Source of the DNA: Saprospiraceae bacterium UBA6168
Lineage (GTDB): Bacteria; Bacteroidota; Bacteroidia; Chitinophagales; Saprospiraceae
Assembly (NCBI GenBank): GCA_002435785.1
Contig: DIUC01000075.1
Span: 1 to 42,184, forward strand
DNA length: 42,184 bases
Direction of reading: 5' to 3'
The position numbers were made by a program, and so were the translations under genes. Positions 1 to 8,196 of this stretch are shown here, piece after piece (position 1 is the first letter of the stretch; each line of letters begins with the position of its first letter). The notes beneath the pieces are model-generated. The model had not been told where the DNA came from. It worked only from the letters and a program-made list of their open reading frames with translations, and searched no databases.

Positions 1-2501
1 CCAATTTCTTCATGCAACAACGCCTCGTAATTATAGAAATTTGAATTTAAGGGAATGATGTCTTCAAGTAATTCACGCAGTGCGGGGATATTCCATTGCT
101 GGTTCCCCAAATCATATAATAGCACACCCTCGGTTTGTTCTTCTGTAACACCAAATTTTTCGTAGAATGCTTTGTTGGCAGATTTTACACGAAGGTCTTT
201 TCCCAAAACAAGCATGGGTTCGTGCATGGTGGAAACGATGGCATTGGAATATTCATACGATTCGTTGAGCAGGTCGTTGCGGGTTTGCAATTCCTGATTG
301 GTGGTGGTTAGTTCTTCATTGGCCGATTCTATCTCTTCTTTTGAGGTTTCTAATTCTTCGTTCACGGTTTGCAATTCTTCGTTGCTCGAAATCACTTCTT
401 CATGCGCACTTTGCAGTTCTTCGGTAAAGGCTTCCTGCTCCTGTGAGATGGCCAACGCATCAGCATGTGCTTCGGCTAATTCCAGTTCCAATTTTTTTAT
501 CCTTCGGTCTTTTGCATGCGAATTATTTTTTCCACTATCCGACTGCTGCGAATACATTTCTACTTGTTCCTGTTCCGTGAAAAGGATTAGTAGCAAAGGT
601 TCGTTCCATTCTATTGGTAGCGGTACAATCTCTAAGCTTATAATTTTAACTGACGAATTAATCTTCAATTCAATGCCGCTTTTGCGAATGCGGTCTTTGG
701 TTTTAATGACTTTTGAAATTGCATTACGCAATTCAAAGGCAATCTCAGGTCGAGCCATTTTTAAAATATTAAATGTGGCTCTCCCTTTTGGGTGCGTTAA
801 AAATAAATCGGTGGTACCACGAAACTGAACGATTTCCATTTGGTGATTGATCACCACACTGGCCGGCATAAAATCCGAAACAAGCACGGCATCAATAGTA
901 TTCTCAAGCCACTGGGCATTAATGGTGCTATTTTGATGTGCTTTATTCCGTTGAATTGGCGGAACATTTTTATGAGGTACAGTTTGCTGCGGAAGGCGGG
1001 GCGAAAGTTCAGGTAGCCGCTGTGTACCTGAATTTATTTTGCGGGTAAATATTTTATACTTTTTATTTGTGCTTGTAAACAGATGAGCAGACTGGCTGAT
1101 GTTTTCTGCTTTGCCAAGCATTAAAAATCCATCGTTGTTTAATGCGAAATGAAAAGTGTTGATTGCTCTTTTTTGTGCAGCGGTATCTAAATAAATAAAG
1201 AGATTGCAGCAACTGATAAAATCTAATCGTGAAAAAGGCGGGTCGCTTAAAATATTATGGGGTGCGAACACGCACATATCCCGCACGGCCCTATTTGCTC
1301 GGAAACCACCGTCAGCTTTTGTGAAGAAGCGCTGGATACGCTTTGGCGAAACGGTTTCTAAATCCTTCTGCGTGAAAACACCAATTCGGGCTTTGCTTAT
1401 GGCATTTTTACTGAGGTCGGTTGCAAAAATCTGAACGGGAATGTTGGTGGATAAGGTTTCCTGTATTTCTAGCAATATCATGGCGATGGAATAGGCCTCT
1501 TCCCCCGTTGCACATGCAGGCACCCAAATACGCAGCGATTCTCCTGATTTTTTACTTTTCAGCAGTTTTGGAAAAAGATTTTTTTCTAAATATTTGTGCG
1601 TATCGGTGTCACGGAAAAAACTGGTTACATTAATCAGCAAATCCTGGTAAAGAATATCTGTCTCCTCGTTTTTTTTGGTAAGCAGTTTTGCATATTCTTT
1701 AAGTGTGGTTATTTTGTACAACAACATCCTGCGAATGATGCGCCGCTTGATGGTGTTCATTTTATACACACTAAAATCAACGCCAGTGGTTTTATATAAT
1801 TGGTTAAGGATAATTTTTAAATCAGGATTGCTGTTCTCAATCAAATCTTCGTTATTCTTTTTTGCTTCGCCAATGGGGGGGGTCACAAACGGATGTTTGC
1901 TGAGTCGAGCCAATTCGAGTGCAATCTCTTTTGGCGATAAAATAAAGTCAACCATTCCAGTGGCAATGGCAGAGTGGGGCATGCTTGTGAATTTTGCCGA
2001 GTCGTCTTGCGCAAAAGTTAACCCTCCTTCGTTTTTAATGTCCTTAATGCCGATAGTGCCATCGCTTGCGCTGCCTGAAAGGACAATACCTATAACCCTT
2101 TCCTTTTGTGCCTGGGCAAGTGATGAAAAAAGAATATCAATGGATATGGCAATGCTGGTTTCTGACCGGGGGATTAATTTTATATGCCCGTCTGTTACCT
2201 CAATTCCTTTATTGTATGGAATCACGAAAACATTATCGGGTTTAATTTTATCCATGTCATCAATTTCCTGCACCTTCATTTTGGTCTTCTTCGATAATAT
2301 TTCAGTCAACATGCTTTTGTGGTCGGGACTGAGGTGCTGAACATAAATGAAGGCCATTCCCGTGTCAGCCGGAAGATATTTCAACAACTCCATCATCGCT
2401 TCAAGCCCACCTGCCGATGCGCCAATGGCAACTACAGGAAAGGAATTCTCCTTTACCTCCTTTTTTTCAGGCGACTTTTTTTTGATGGATGTTGCTTTCA
2501 T
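1..2501 (-). CDS. CheB-CheR-PAS chemotaxis-type fusion protein (5' part, runs off the window)
   Basis: The reading frame is open from an ATG at 2501 through the left edge, so about 833 residues of the N-terminal part are present. Residues ~20-200 are a CheB methylesterase domain with the GASAGG serine loop (Ser29), QHLSPDH (His56) and LSGSASDG (Asp). CheR methyltransferase follows (SFFRDTDTHKYL, then the SAM-binding stretch VPACATGEEAYSIA and NLFIYLD). Next is a long Glu-rich coiled coil, with repeated NEEL and EELE patterns, leading into a PAS-like segment. In such fusions a histidine kinase or GGDEF output usually lies C-terminal; that part is outside the window. The family adds and removes methyl groups on glutamates and is thought to feed sensory signalling. 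No CheB receiver domain is present. The frame is intact through an 8-nt C run (8 G on the + strand) near 1875. Confidence 0.93.
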   Translation of the reverse strand, partial: MKATSIKKKSPEKKEVKENSFPVVAIGASAGGLEAMMELLKYLPADTGMAFIYVQHLSPDHKSMLTEILSKKTKMKVQEIDDMDKIKPDNVFVIPYNKGIEVTDGHIKLIPRSETSIAISIDILFSSLAQAQKERVIGIVLSGSASDGTIGIKDIKNEGGLTFAQDDSAKFTSMPHSAIATGMVDFILSPKEIALELARLSKHPFVTPPIGEAKKNNEDLIENSNPDLKIILNQLYKTTGVDFSVYKMNTIKRRIIRRMLLYKITTLKEYAKLLTKKNEETDILYQDLLINVTSFFRDTDTHKYLEKNLFPKLLKSKKSGESLRIWVPACATGEEAYSIAMILLEIQETLSTNIPVQIFATDLSKNAISKARIGVFTQKDLETVSPKRIQRFFTKADGGFRANRAVRDMCVFAPHNILSDPPFSRLDFISCCNLFIYLDTAAQKRAINTFHFALNNDGFLMLGKAENISQSAHLFTSTNKKYKIFTRKINSGTQRLPELSPRLPQQTVPHKNVPPIQRNKAHQNSTINAQWLENTIDAVLVSDFMPASVVINHQMEIVQFRGTTDLFLTHPKGRATFNILKMARPEIAFELRNAISKVIKTKDRIRKSGIELKINSSVKIISLEIVPLPIEWNEPLLLILFTEQEQVEMYSQQSDSGKNNSHAKDRRIKKLELELAEAHADALAISQEQEAFTEELQSAHEEVISSNEELQTVNEELETSKEEIESANEELTTTNQELQTRNDLLNESYEYSNAIVSTMHEPMLVLGKDLRVKSANKAFYEKFGVTEEQTEGVLLYDLGNQQWNIPALRELLEDIIPLNSNFYNYEALLHEEI

Positions 2502-3115
2502 GTCATAAAAAATTTGCTTCCCTGAAATTTTGCCAACACGGCTTTTCCAAAAATACCAGTTCTGTTCATTTTTTGTCAGTCAATTTAAATTTCCACGGTC
2601 TTAAGGTTGCCACCAACGTTTTTACAGCTTGGTGTAACGGAGCACTGAGAACTTGTTTGGGATTTGGTGCTTGAGCTAAACACCTGAAATTATCGTCAAT
2701 TTCCTAGCTTTTTGAAGGCGAATAGCAGGGAACTTGGCTGAAAAAGATGGAAAATTGGCAAAAAAAAGCCGATTTGAGCCAATTGACCAAATCCCAAACA
2801 AGTGCTTAGAAACACCTCACCTTCAACTAACTGTAAACTAACTGATTAGAGATGCTCAAAGATACAGTTTTTTCTTGCACGGAAGCCGCACTACGACAAA
2901 CCCCATTGATGGGCTTGGCCTCCTGTTGGCCTCCTCCACCAAACTTGTCGTGGACCGGTGGTGGGGCCAGCGGGTCTAAAATACCAAGAAACCTTTGTCA
3001 AAACGAACAATTGAGATGGACCAAATTATTCAACGGCATCATCTTCAAGTATAACGCCTCTTGAGGTTGCAAAAGATGCCGTTTTATGGCCGTCAAGGCT
3101 TTTTAAAACAGTTTC
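2502..3115. other. Gene-poor interval between CheB-CheR and the VIT1/CCC1 gene
   Basis: The interval holds the inverted-repeat element at 2642-2813. It also has a match to the TAnnTTTG -7 element on the minus strand (2864-2857, TATCTTTG), which could drive the CheB-CheR gene with a ~355-nt leader; no good -33 box is placed. 2865-3100 has a few short open frames but nothing recognisable. A 16-mer at 3101-3116 recurs at 3900-3915, on the other side of the transporter gene. Confidence 0.4.
2642..2813. repeat. Short element with 18-bp perfect terminal inverted repeats
   Basis: ACTTGTTTGGGATTTGGT at 2651-2668 is repeated exactly in reverse complement at 2786-2803. An imperfect extension outward (CTGAGA against CTAAGC) suggests termini of about 25-28 bp. 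The interior of ~117 bp has no open frame of note and contains A-rich runs. This fits a miniature non-autonomous transposable element or an IS remnant. It lies in the long leader of the CheB-CheR gene. No target-site duplication was confirmed. Confidence 0.55.
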
Positions 3116-3817
3116 TTATAGATTAACACTAAAAAGATAACCGACCAATGCGGACAACACCATTGCAATAGTTCCCCAAATAACAATTCTAATAATGGCT
3201 TTTTTAATGCTCGACCCACCTGTTTTGGCAGAAACAGCCCCTAAGATGATTAATGAAATAATGGTAAATCCATACAGGAAATACTCCATGTTTTTTACTG
3301 GGGCAATTATTGTCACCAAAAGGGGCAAAACGCCACCCACAGTAAACGCTGCTCCAGAGGCAATTGCAGCTTGAATAGGATTGGATTTGCTCATCTCATT
3401 AATTCCTAACTCATCTCTGACATGTGTACCCAATGCATCCGCTTCTGTCAATTCTTTTGCAACCTGTAGTGCCGTTTCTTTTTTCAGGCCCCGCTTCTCA
3501 TAAATTTGAGCTAAAATTTTCAACTCAACTTCCGGCATTTCCAATAGTTCCTGTTCTTCTCTTTTTATGTCTGCTTGCTCAGTGTCCGTTTGTGAATTAA
3601 CGGACACATATTCTCCAGCAGCCATCGACAATGCACCTGCTACAAGGCCAGCAACAGTAGCCAACAAGATAGGTTCCCTTGTGGTACTTGCTGCTGCCAC
3701 ACCGATGGCGAGACTTGAAATTGAAATGATGCCGTCGTTTGCACCTAATACTGCTGCTCTAAGCCAGTTGCTCCTATGTATATAATGGCTGTTTAAATAA
3801 TTATCAATCGTTATCAT
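3116..3817 (-). CDS. VIT1/CCC1 family Fe2+/Mn2+ transporter
   Basis: A 233-residue integral membrane protein of the VIT1/CCC1 family, which moves ferrous iron or manganese across membranes. The family hallmark is clear at the N-terminus: residues ~15-65 contain LRAAVLGANDGIIS, then GLVAGALSMAAGEYVSV, the conserved first two helices. A charged cytoplasmic segment (residues ~75-140) rich in Glu and Lys corresponds to the metal-binding loop of this family. Three further hydrophobic segments follow. Length and order are normal for bacterial members. It stands alone, flanked by copies of a 16-bp direct repeat and by AT-rich accessory genes, so it may have been acquired horizontally (inference). 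Confidence 0.93.
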   Translation of the reverse strand: MITIDNYLNSHYIHRSNWLRAAVLGANDGIISISSLAIGVAAASTTREPILLATVAGLVAGALSMAAGEYVSVNSQTDTEQADIKREEQELLEMPEVELKILAQIYEKRGLKKETALQVAKELTEADALGTHVRDELGINEMSKSNPIQAAIASGAAFTVGGVLPLLVTIIAPVKNMEYFLYGFTIISLIILGAVSAKTGGSSIKKAIIRIVIWGTIAMVLSALVGYLFSVNL

Positions 3818-3891
3818 CTGTTAAACGTTTTAGAAAAATGCGCCTGCCAGCATAGCAGCAAACCCCATGTTGTGCAGTCGTATTTTTTTTA

Positions 3892-3915
3892 AGAGACTGT
3901 TTTAAAACAGTTTCT
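3892..3915. repeat. 24-bp near-perfect palindrome; half shared with 3101-3116
   Basis: The sequence is a dyad around TTTTAAAA with arms AGAGACTG and CAGTTTCT (one mismatch). Its right part, TTTTAAAACAGTTTCT at 3900-3915, recurs directly at 3101-3116. The two copies therefore bracket the VIT1/CCC1 gene. They may be abutted or residual IS ends, or a terminator-like dyad; the sequence does not decide. Confidence 0.5.
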
Positions 3916-3955
3916 AAGTTTCCTATTCCTACTAATATCCACTCCAACCTCTTGT

Positions 3956-4207
3956 TTATTTCAAATTTCGCTCTTTTAAAAGATTTTCTAATTCTGTATT
4001 ATCATACTTTGAATTATTAATCAGTTTATATGCAAAATACAGCGGGATTAGGGTCACAAACCCCCAACTATTATTCACCAAGCTGTAAAATACAATTGCT
4101 AAAAGAAATCCAATAAAAAAAGCATTTGTTATGGAAGTTGATTTGATTTTTTTTGCTTCCTGTAACAATTCTTGGTCTGTTAACGCTGATAGTTTTTGTT
4201 GACTCAT
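3956..4207 (-). CDS. Small membrane protein of unknown function
   Basis: 83 residues with an ATG start at 4207. The N-terminus is charged (residues 1-25, QKLSALTDQELLQEAKK). Two adjacent hydrophobic segments follow (~27-47 and ~49-63), and the tail is charged (NTELENLLKERN). This looks like a two-helix inner-membrane protein with cytoplasmic ends. Small proteins of this form are common in Bacteroidota accessory regions, but I do not recognise a named family. The gene lies just downstream of the attC-like dyad at 4257-4389 and in the same orientation as the next two genes, so it may be a cassette gene. Confidence 0.7.
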   Translation of the reverse strand: MSQQKLSALTDQELLQEAKKIKSTSITNAFFIGFLLAIVFYSLVNNSWGFVTLIPLYFAYKLINNSKYDNTELENLLKERNLK

Positions 4208-4256
4208 TTGAATTAATTTGTTTGTAAAATTGGGTTGGTGGGTTTGTTATTATGGA

Positions 4257-4389
4257 CACCAACGGTTTCGGGCTTTGCGTTCGGGCGGGTTTCGGAGCAC
4301 AAAGTTGCACTTTATTGCTAATGTTTAATAGTAGCACTAAGCTTCAAGTTTGCACGTCAGCCAGCCTGACGCAAAACCCGTGTTAGTGG
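4257..4389 (-). repeat. attC-like imperfect dyad A (integron-cassette type boundary)
   Basis: The left arm CACCAACGGTTTCGGGC plus TTTGCG (4257-4279) and the reverse complement of the right arm, CCACTAACACGGGTTTTGCG (4389-4370), form long imperfect complementary ends around a ~90-bp variable centre. Total size is 133 bp. It sits 3' of the DUF1801 gene and 5' of the 83-aa gene, as an attC site would in a minus-strand cassette array. Core-like triplets (TAAC and GTTGG) are present, but they do not match the classical RYYYAAC/GTTRRRY consensus exactly. Confidence 0.5.
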
Positions 4390-4416
4390 CAGTGTTTTTG
4401 TCCGTTGTTGTCATTG

Positions 4417-4857
4417 TTAGTTTTTTATTCTGCACGAACATTCGTGATGTTCACTAATATATTTTATTGATTCAATGCAAATTTCCCTGAGGATGTCAGT
4501 ATTGATATCTGCAAGTTTTTTAACATAAATACAGGCTTTACTCATTTTAAATTTTCCAAGGTCAGCCAATAGTTTTTTGCTTTTCTCTGTATCAGAGTAA
4601 ACATAAAGTGTCAAGGCTGCTTTGCGTGGTGAAAATGCAAGAACTGGTGCATCTCCTTCGTGTCCACTTGCAAATTTGTAATGATAGTTGCCAAAGCCGA
4701 TAATACTTGGTCCCCACATTTTAGGTTCAGAGTCTGACCATTTTTGTAATAAGTCAATAAGTTGATAACTGTCGGCTTTCTTCTGTTCGTTGTCAACAAA
4801 TGAATTTATAAAATCGGTTATGTCCTGACCCGTATATGTCGTCTTTGTTTTTGCCAT
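4417..4857 (-). CDS. DUF1801 (YdhG-like) domain protein
   Basis: 146 residues from the ATG at 4857. The sequence follows the DUF1801/YdhG fold family: an N-terminal helical part with DITDFINS, then WGPSIIGFGNYHYKF, the aromatic strand FSPRKAALTLYVY, and a C-terminal helix with KKLADINTDILREI. Members are small cytosolic proteins of unclear function, in the same fold class as SCP-like/YdeI proteins. The gene sits between two attC-like dyads, with over 140 bp of non-coding sequence on each side. It is more AT-rich than the genes after 6.5 kb, in line with an acquired cassette. Confidence 0.88.
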   Translation of the reverse strand: MAKTKTTYTGQDITDFINSFVDNEQKKADSYQLIDLLQKWSDSEPKMWGPSIIGFGNYHYKFASGHEGDAPVLAFSPRKAALTLYVYSDTEKSKKLLADLGKFKMSKACIYVKKLADINTDILREICIESIKYISEHHECSCRIKN

Positions 4858-5016
4858 TTAATTACAAGTTTAAATATTTCGTTCTAATGTCATTTGCAAA
4901 TCGCTGTCAGTTCTGTTAGATGATTTTCTGTCCGTGATATTTTTTTCTAAAAGTCAACGAAGGACAGTCCACCAATGACTTTACAAACTGTCATGATAGT
5001 GCTGTCGTCTAACATT

Positions 5017-5151
5017 GCTGGTAACGTTTTGCAGCTACCCGAAGGGCGGGACTTTTACCACAAAACTTGATTTGAAAAACTAAACTTCCATTAACCACAA
5101 AACTGTCTGCGGAGCACGAAACCCCGCCTATTGCAAATGTGCTGTTAGCGG
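5017..5151 (-). repeat. attC-like imperfect dyad B (integron-cassette type boundary)
   Basis: GCTGGTAACGTTTTGCA at 5017-5033 faces TTGCAAATGTGCTGTTAGCGG at 5131-5151 in inverted orientation, around a ~97-bp centre. Total size is 135 bp, nearly the same as dyad A. On the minus strand the proximal edge reads CCGCTAAC and the distal edge GTTACCAGC. Sequence just beyond the distal edge (ATGTTAGACGACAG) resembles that upstream of the next gene (5892-5870, GTTAGCGGTCATGCTTGGAC then GACAG), as if each cassette starts with the same motif. Confidence 0.5.
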
Positions 5152-5210
5152 TTCGTGCTATTGCTTGTTCGGAGTTCGTCAGTCTGAAGTTTGCACAACA
5201 GTTTATTTGA

Positions 5211-5843
5211 TTATTTGTCCCCAACATATTTGCCGTCTTTATAGATTGTTGTGCGTTTAGGTTTCTGTCCGCTAAGGTGTAAATAATTTTCAAACTCTAT
5301 TATGTCCAACTCAAATTTGTCTGATGAAGTGTTGTAGTTGAAATTGATAAAATAATCATACTGATGTTCTCCACCGTTTGTGAAAACAACTAATATAAAC
5401 TCTGCTTTTTCGTTGTCAACCCAGCCCATCATATTCACATAAACCAAAGATTTTCTCGCTGCCTGTTTTTTTTGTCCATCTTCTGGGGCAACAAGTCGGA
5501 TTTGAATTTTTTCAATTGTCTCTGGTAATTCTATGTCAGGAAAGTCGTCAGGTTGTCCATAAATATGCTTTCCAAAATACAAAGTGTCAAATGTGGTCTT
5601 ATCCTTATTGTAAGCTGCTTTTATAAATTCTGTAATGGCTTGGGTATAAATTTTTGTCAGTTCGTCTTTTTGCATAGTCAAACTATCAGTCGTAGCAGAG
5701 TTTGTTTGTTGACTTGCCACATAAGAACTGTTTGCAATGATTTTGTCAGTCCGTGATTTGTCGCCCGAACGATTTGTGCAAGCAGTCAAGCCAAGAAAAA
5801 TTGTCCAAATTAAAACTGTTATTATGTATTTATGTCTGTTCAT
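5211..5843 (-). CDS. Predicted lipoprotein of unknown function
   Basis: I choose the ATG at 5843 (210 residues) over an in-frame ATG at 5885, because residue 1 then begins a lipoprotein signal: a basic MNRHK start, a hydrophobic stretch and a lipobox LTAC. The mature part starts with a Ser/Thr/Asn-rich linker. It continues with an alpha/beta domain that includes TQAITEFIKAAYNKD, an FGKHIYGQPDD segment and strands around residues 110-180 (VYVNMMGWVDN, AEFILVVFTN). I recognise no family. A gap of over 350 bp containing attC-like dyad B follows it, consistent with a cassette gene. Confidence 0.75.
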   Translation of the reverse strand: MNRHKYIITVLIWTIFLGLTACTNRSGDKSRTDKIIANSSYVASQQTNSATTDSLTMQKDELTKIYTQAITEFIKAAYNKDKTTFDTLYFGKHIYGQPDDFPDIELPETIEKIQIRLVAPEDGQKKQAARKSLVYVNMMGWVDNEKAEFILVVFTNGGEHQYDYFINFNYNTSSDKFELDIIEFENYLHLSGQKPKRTTIYKDGKYVGDK

Positions 5844-5887
5844 TTTTTGCTCTGTCGATTGTTGTTTACACTGTCGTCCAAGCATGA

Positions 5888-5966
5888 CCGCTAACTTACT
5901 TATACCCGCTACTCAATAGCGGCAATTGACCCAAAAATGGAACAATTGCCGCTACTCCATGGCGGT
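5888..5966. repeat. Cassette-start motif and nested dyads upstream of the lipoprotein gene
   Basis: CCGCTAAC at 5889-5896 is the same half-site seen at dyad B. Beyond it, TAGCGGCAATTG (5917-5928) pairs with CAATTGCCGCTA (5943-5954) across a 14-nt loop. Each arm contains its own smaller CCGCTA/TAGCGG-type hairpin. The next ~250 bp (to 6249) holds no gene that I can support. Confidence 0.45.
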
Positions 5967-6249
5967 TATTTCAAGTTGCAAATGTCGTTTTTTTCACAAA
6001 GTACCAAAAGGTGAAACGATTTTTTGGATGCTGTTCGGTTGAGCCGAAGTACCTGTCCTCACCGGATGGCATGGCTTCGCCCTTCATAAGTCGCAAGGTG
6101 GTGCAACGCAACTCCCTGCGAATATCGCATTTTCTGCAACGCAAGCTATTCCGCACCGATTTTTCTCACGAATTTTAACCATAGACATTAGGGTATGGCC
6201 GGAGCCTTCAAGTATGGCCGGGAAGTCAATCGGGGTGAAGGCGGAGCCC

Positions 6250-6396
6250 ACAAGTATTTTGACGGTGCCAACGAGTAGGGTGTCGGAGCCAACGAGTAGG
6301 TTCCCGGCTTCAATAAATATATTGCCGGGAAGCACGAGGGTAGTCGCCGTGCTTACAAGTATAGGCTTGAATTCGACAAATATTGTCCCGGTGCGG
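6250..6396. repeat. Seven degenerate 21-bp tandem repeats
   Basis: Units begin near 6250, 6271, 6292, 6313, 6334, 6355 and 6376, each starting ACAAGTA, ACGAGTA, ATAAATA or close variants. The period is exactly 21 bp with much drift between units; looser copies continue upstream to ~6205. Both strands stay open through the array. The minus strand would encode heptads of the type LLVGS/LLVGT, the plus strand TSxxxxP-like heptads. Whether the array is translated is unknown. Confidence 0.7.
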
Positions 6397-6519
6397 TATT
6401 GTGGAGAAGAAATATCAACGAGGGTACTAAATAATAGCACGAGTGGAAAAGAGTTGGCACGGTTTTTTCTCAAAAATTTCAAACTGGCTTTAGGTAATTC
6501 ACCATTAAAACCTTCTCCC

Positions 6520-7677
6520 ATGAAGAAGCAAACTTTGCCAGCTACTACCACGGAGTTTGACGAAACTGGCACAGTCCTTGGGCAGAATGAAGAATCCACA
6601 ACAACGAACAGCCCCGATTCCAGCGAAAAGATGTATCCTGGCAAGCAGCAGGACCTCTACCTCTACTCCCGGCTTGGCTGGTACAATTACCAGCGGCATC
6701 AACCGGTGTTCGGAGCGTTCAGCCAGTTCTATTCGGTGGAGCTTGCCACGGACCAACTGGCGTTCATCGCCGATACGGAGGCAATGCCCGACCAAGAGGC
6801 CCGTGCTGTGGAACCGCTGGACGCCAAAGACGACCTTTACGACCTCAACGCTGCGGTGCTGGACTTGTTCCAGGACGGCAAGCTCTACATCGAGCGCACC
6901 TATACCGACCCCACCAAGCAGGCCACCATGCTCAAGGCGGCTGGCTACAACTACTTCACGAAGGCGGGCGAACGCAACTGGTCAAGCACGGAGAGCCTGA
7001 TTTCGGCCTTCACCTTGTTCCTCACCAATTATGGGGCAGCGCTGCAGGCCAGCGGCTGGATGCCGGCGGATTTTCCCACGGTTTTCAATACGGCTGCAAT
7101 GCCGTTCTTAACGTTGTGGCAGGGGTACAAGGACAAATGGGCGTTTGCCCACAAGGAGCGCTCGGAAAAGTTCAGGAACAACAACCTCATCTACAAAGTG
7201 CTGTCGGAAATGTGCGAGGTGGGCAAACGGAAGTTCGCCAAGCAACCGGCCATTAAGAAGCTGTTCACCATCACCGCCCTGCAAGACGAGGTGGCCGGGC
7301 ACAGCACTTCGGGGCTGCAAGGGCTATGCGCCATCCACGGTGATGCCCGTTACCCAGTAGCAGGCGTGCGCCTGTCGGCAATGGTCGGCACGGAGGAGCG
7401 GGTGGCCTTCACCGATGCCAAGGGGCGCTACTTCCTGCAGTTGCCTTCCGGCAATTATGAGGTGAAGATGGAGGCCGAGGGCTTCGTGCCTCGGACCATA
7501 CAGAAGCAAGTGAAGATCGGCGTGAAAAGCCGCCTGAACTGGACGATGGAGCGGGCAACTGCGCCCGTGGCGGTCGTAGCTCCGCAACAGCAGCCCGTCA
7601 TTGCACCAGCGCAATCCATGAACCTCTCCAACATGGTGGAGGGGGTGATGGAGCAGGTGAGGAATGGGGTGCATTAG
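6520..7677 (+). CDS. Unrecognised protein with C-terminal carboxypeptidase-regulatory-like domain
   Basis: I start at the ATG at 6520 (MKKQTLPATTTEFD, 385 residues). The in-frame start at 6214 would force translation of the 21-bp repeat array. Residues ~40-265 are alpha-helical and rich in aromatic residues (YLYSRLGWYNYQRHQ, TLFLTNYGAALQASGW) and match no family I know. Residues ~268-345 look like a CarboxypepD_reg or CNA-B-type beta-sandwich: AGVRLSA, then DAKGRYFLQLPSGNYEVKMEAEGF, then TIQKQVKIG. The tail is Pro/Gln/Ala-rich and ends in a short amphipathic helix. There is no signal peptide, so the protein may be cytosolic. A terminator follows at 7704-7744. The gene is GC-richer than those before it. 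Confidence 0.7.
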   Translation: MKKQTLPATTTEFDETGTVLGQNEESTTTNSPDSSEKMYPGKQQDLYLYSRLGWYNYQRHQPVFGAFSQFYSVELATDQLAFIADTEAMPDQEARAVEPLDAKDDLYDLNAAVLDLFQDGKLYIERTYTDPTKQATMLKAAGYNYFTKAGERNWSSTESLISAFTLFLTNYGAALQASGWMPADFPTVFNTAAMPFLTLWQGYKDKWAFAHKERSEKFRNNNLIYKVLSEMCEVGKRKFAKQPAIKKLFTITALQDEVAGHSTSGLQGLCAIHGDARYPVAGVRLSAMVGTEERVAFTDAKGRYFLQLPSGNYEVKMEAEGFVPRTIQKQVKIGVKSRLNWTMERATAPVAVVAPQQQPVIAPAQSMNLSNMVEGVMEQVRNGVH

Positions 7678-7704
7678 GATTTACGATTTTACGATTTACG
7701 AATG
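7678..7704. repeat. Iterated TTTACGA repeat
   Basis: Immediately after the stop codon the sequence is a run of GATTTACGA-like units (three copies in 27 bp). The same unit appears, as inverted arms, inside uvrD at 12669-12768. Confidence 0.6.
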
Positions 7705-7744
7705 AAGCGACTGGGCGGCGGTGCTGTTCGGTCGCTTTTTTTGT
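7704..7744 (+). terminator. Probable intrinsic terminator
   Basis: AGCGAC and GTCGCT pair across a ~20-nt loop and are followed by a run of seven T. It lies 27 bp after the stop of the 6520-7677 gene. Confidence 0.6.
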
Positions 7745-7781
7745 TTTGATGGTGGCACCTGCCCGTCCTTTTATGGCGAAC

Positions 7782-8188
7782 CTATTTTTGCAAGAGCAGT
7801 AGAAACTCATTGGAGTTTAACAGTTCAATTTTTGGAAAGGGGATGTTCTTTAAAACCCTAAAATGAGCATCGTCCGATACGACACACTTGGCGTTGGTGG
7901 CTACGGCACAGTCCGTATATTTGTTGTCGTCAGCATCGGCGCTTATTAGGTTCCATCGGTACCAAACATCAGCCTTTTGGACATTTGGGAGGTTTAGCAG
8001 TAGGCGAATAACGTTTTGGGCAATGTCTGGACGGGTTTTTTCGGCGAGTTTTTCTTCGTATTCAGTCAGGATTTCATTTGTGACTAAAAGTGTGAACTTC
8101 CCTTCTTTGAGTGCATCAAAAATAGGACGAAAAGGAGATTTGACGGAAAGTGAAATCAGTATAACGTTGATATGAGTACGATGCGCAT
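7782..8188 (-). pseudogene. PIN-domain toxin broken by a one-base deletion
   Basis: The body matches the PIN-family toxins of the COG1569 type: NVILISLSVKSPFRPIFDAL, LLVTNEILTEYEEKL, DADDNKYTDCAVATNAKCVVSDDAHF. The natural start is the ATG at 8188 (MRIVL), 8 bp after the antitoxin stop. After the fifth codon the frame slips: one G is missing from what should be the Asp codon of the LDxNVIL motif (between 8174 and 8173). As written, the frame stops after ten codons. The remaining segment is open only in a frame with no suitable start. The annotated length (407 nt) is one base short of 136 codons. The missing base hits the first catalytic Asp. It is either a real inactivating mutation or a sequencing error. 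Confidence 0.85.
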
Positions 8189-8196
8189 AACTTGTT

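Noticed and set aside
2852..3064. 70-residue plus-strand frame as a gene or transposase remnant
   Set aside because: No recognisable motif in any frame and an odd composition; not enough to call.
6250..6396. CRISPR array
   Set aside because: The period is 21 bp with no alternation of constant repeats and unique spacers, and no cas genes are near.
6084..6644. 186-residue minus-strand frame through the 21-bp repeats
   Set aside because: It overlaps the start of the plus-strand gene and its only notable feature is the repeat itself. Kept as an observation on the repeat, not as a gene.
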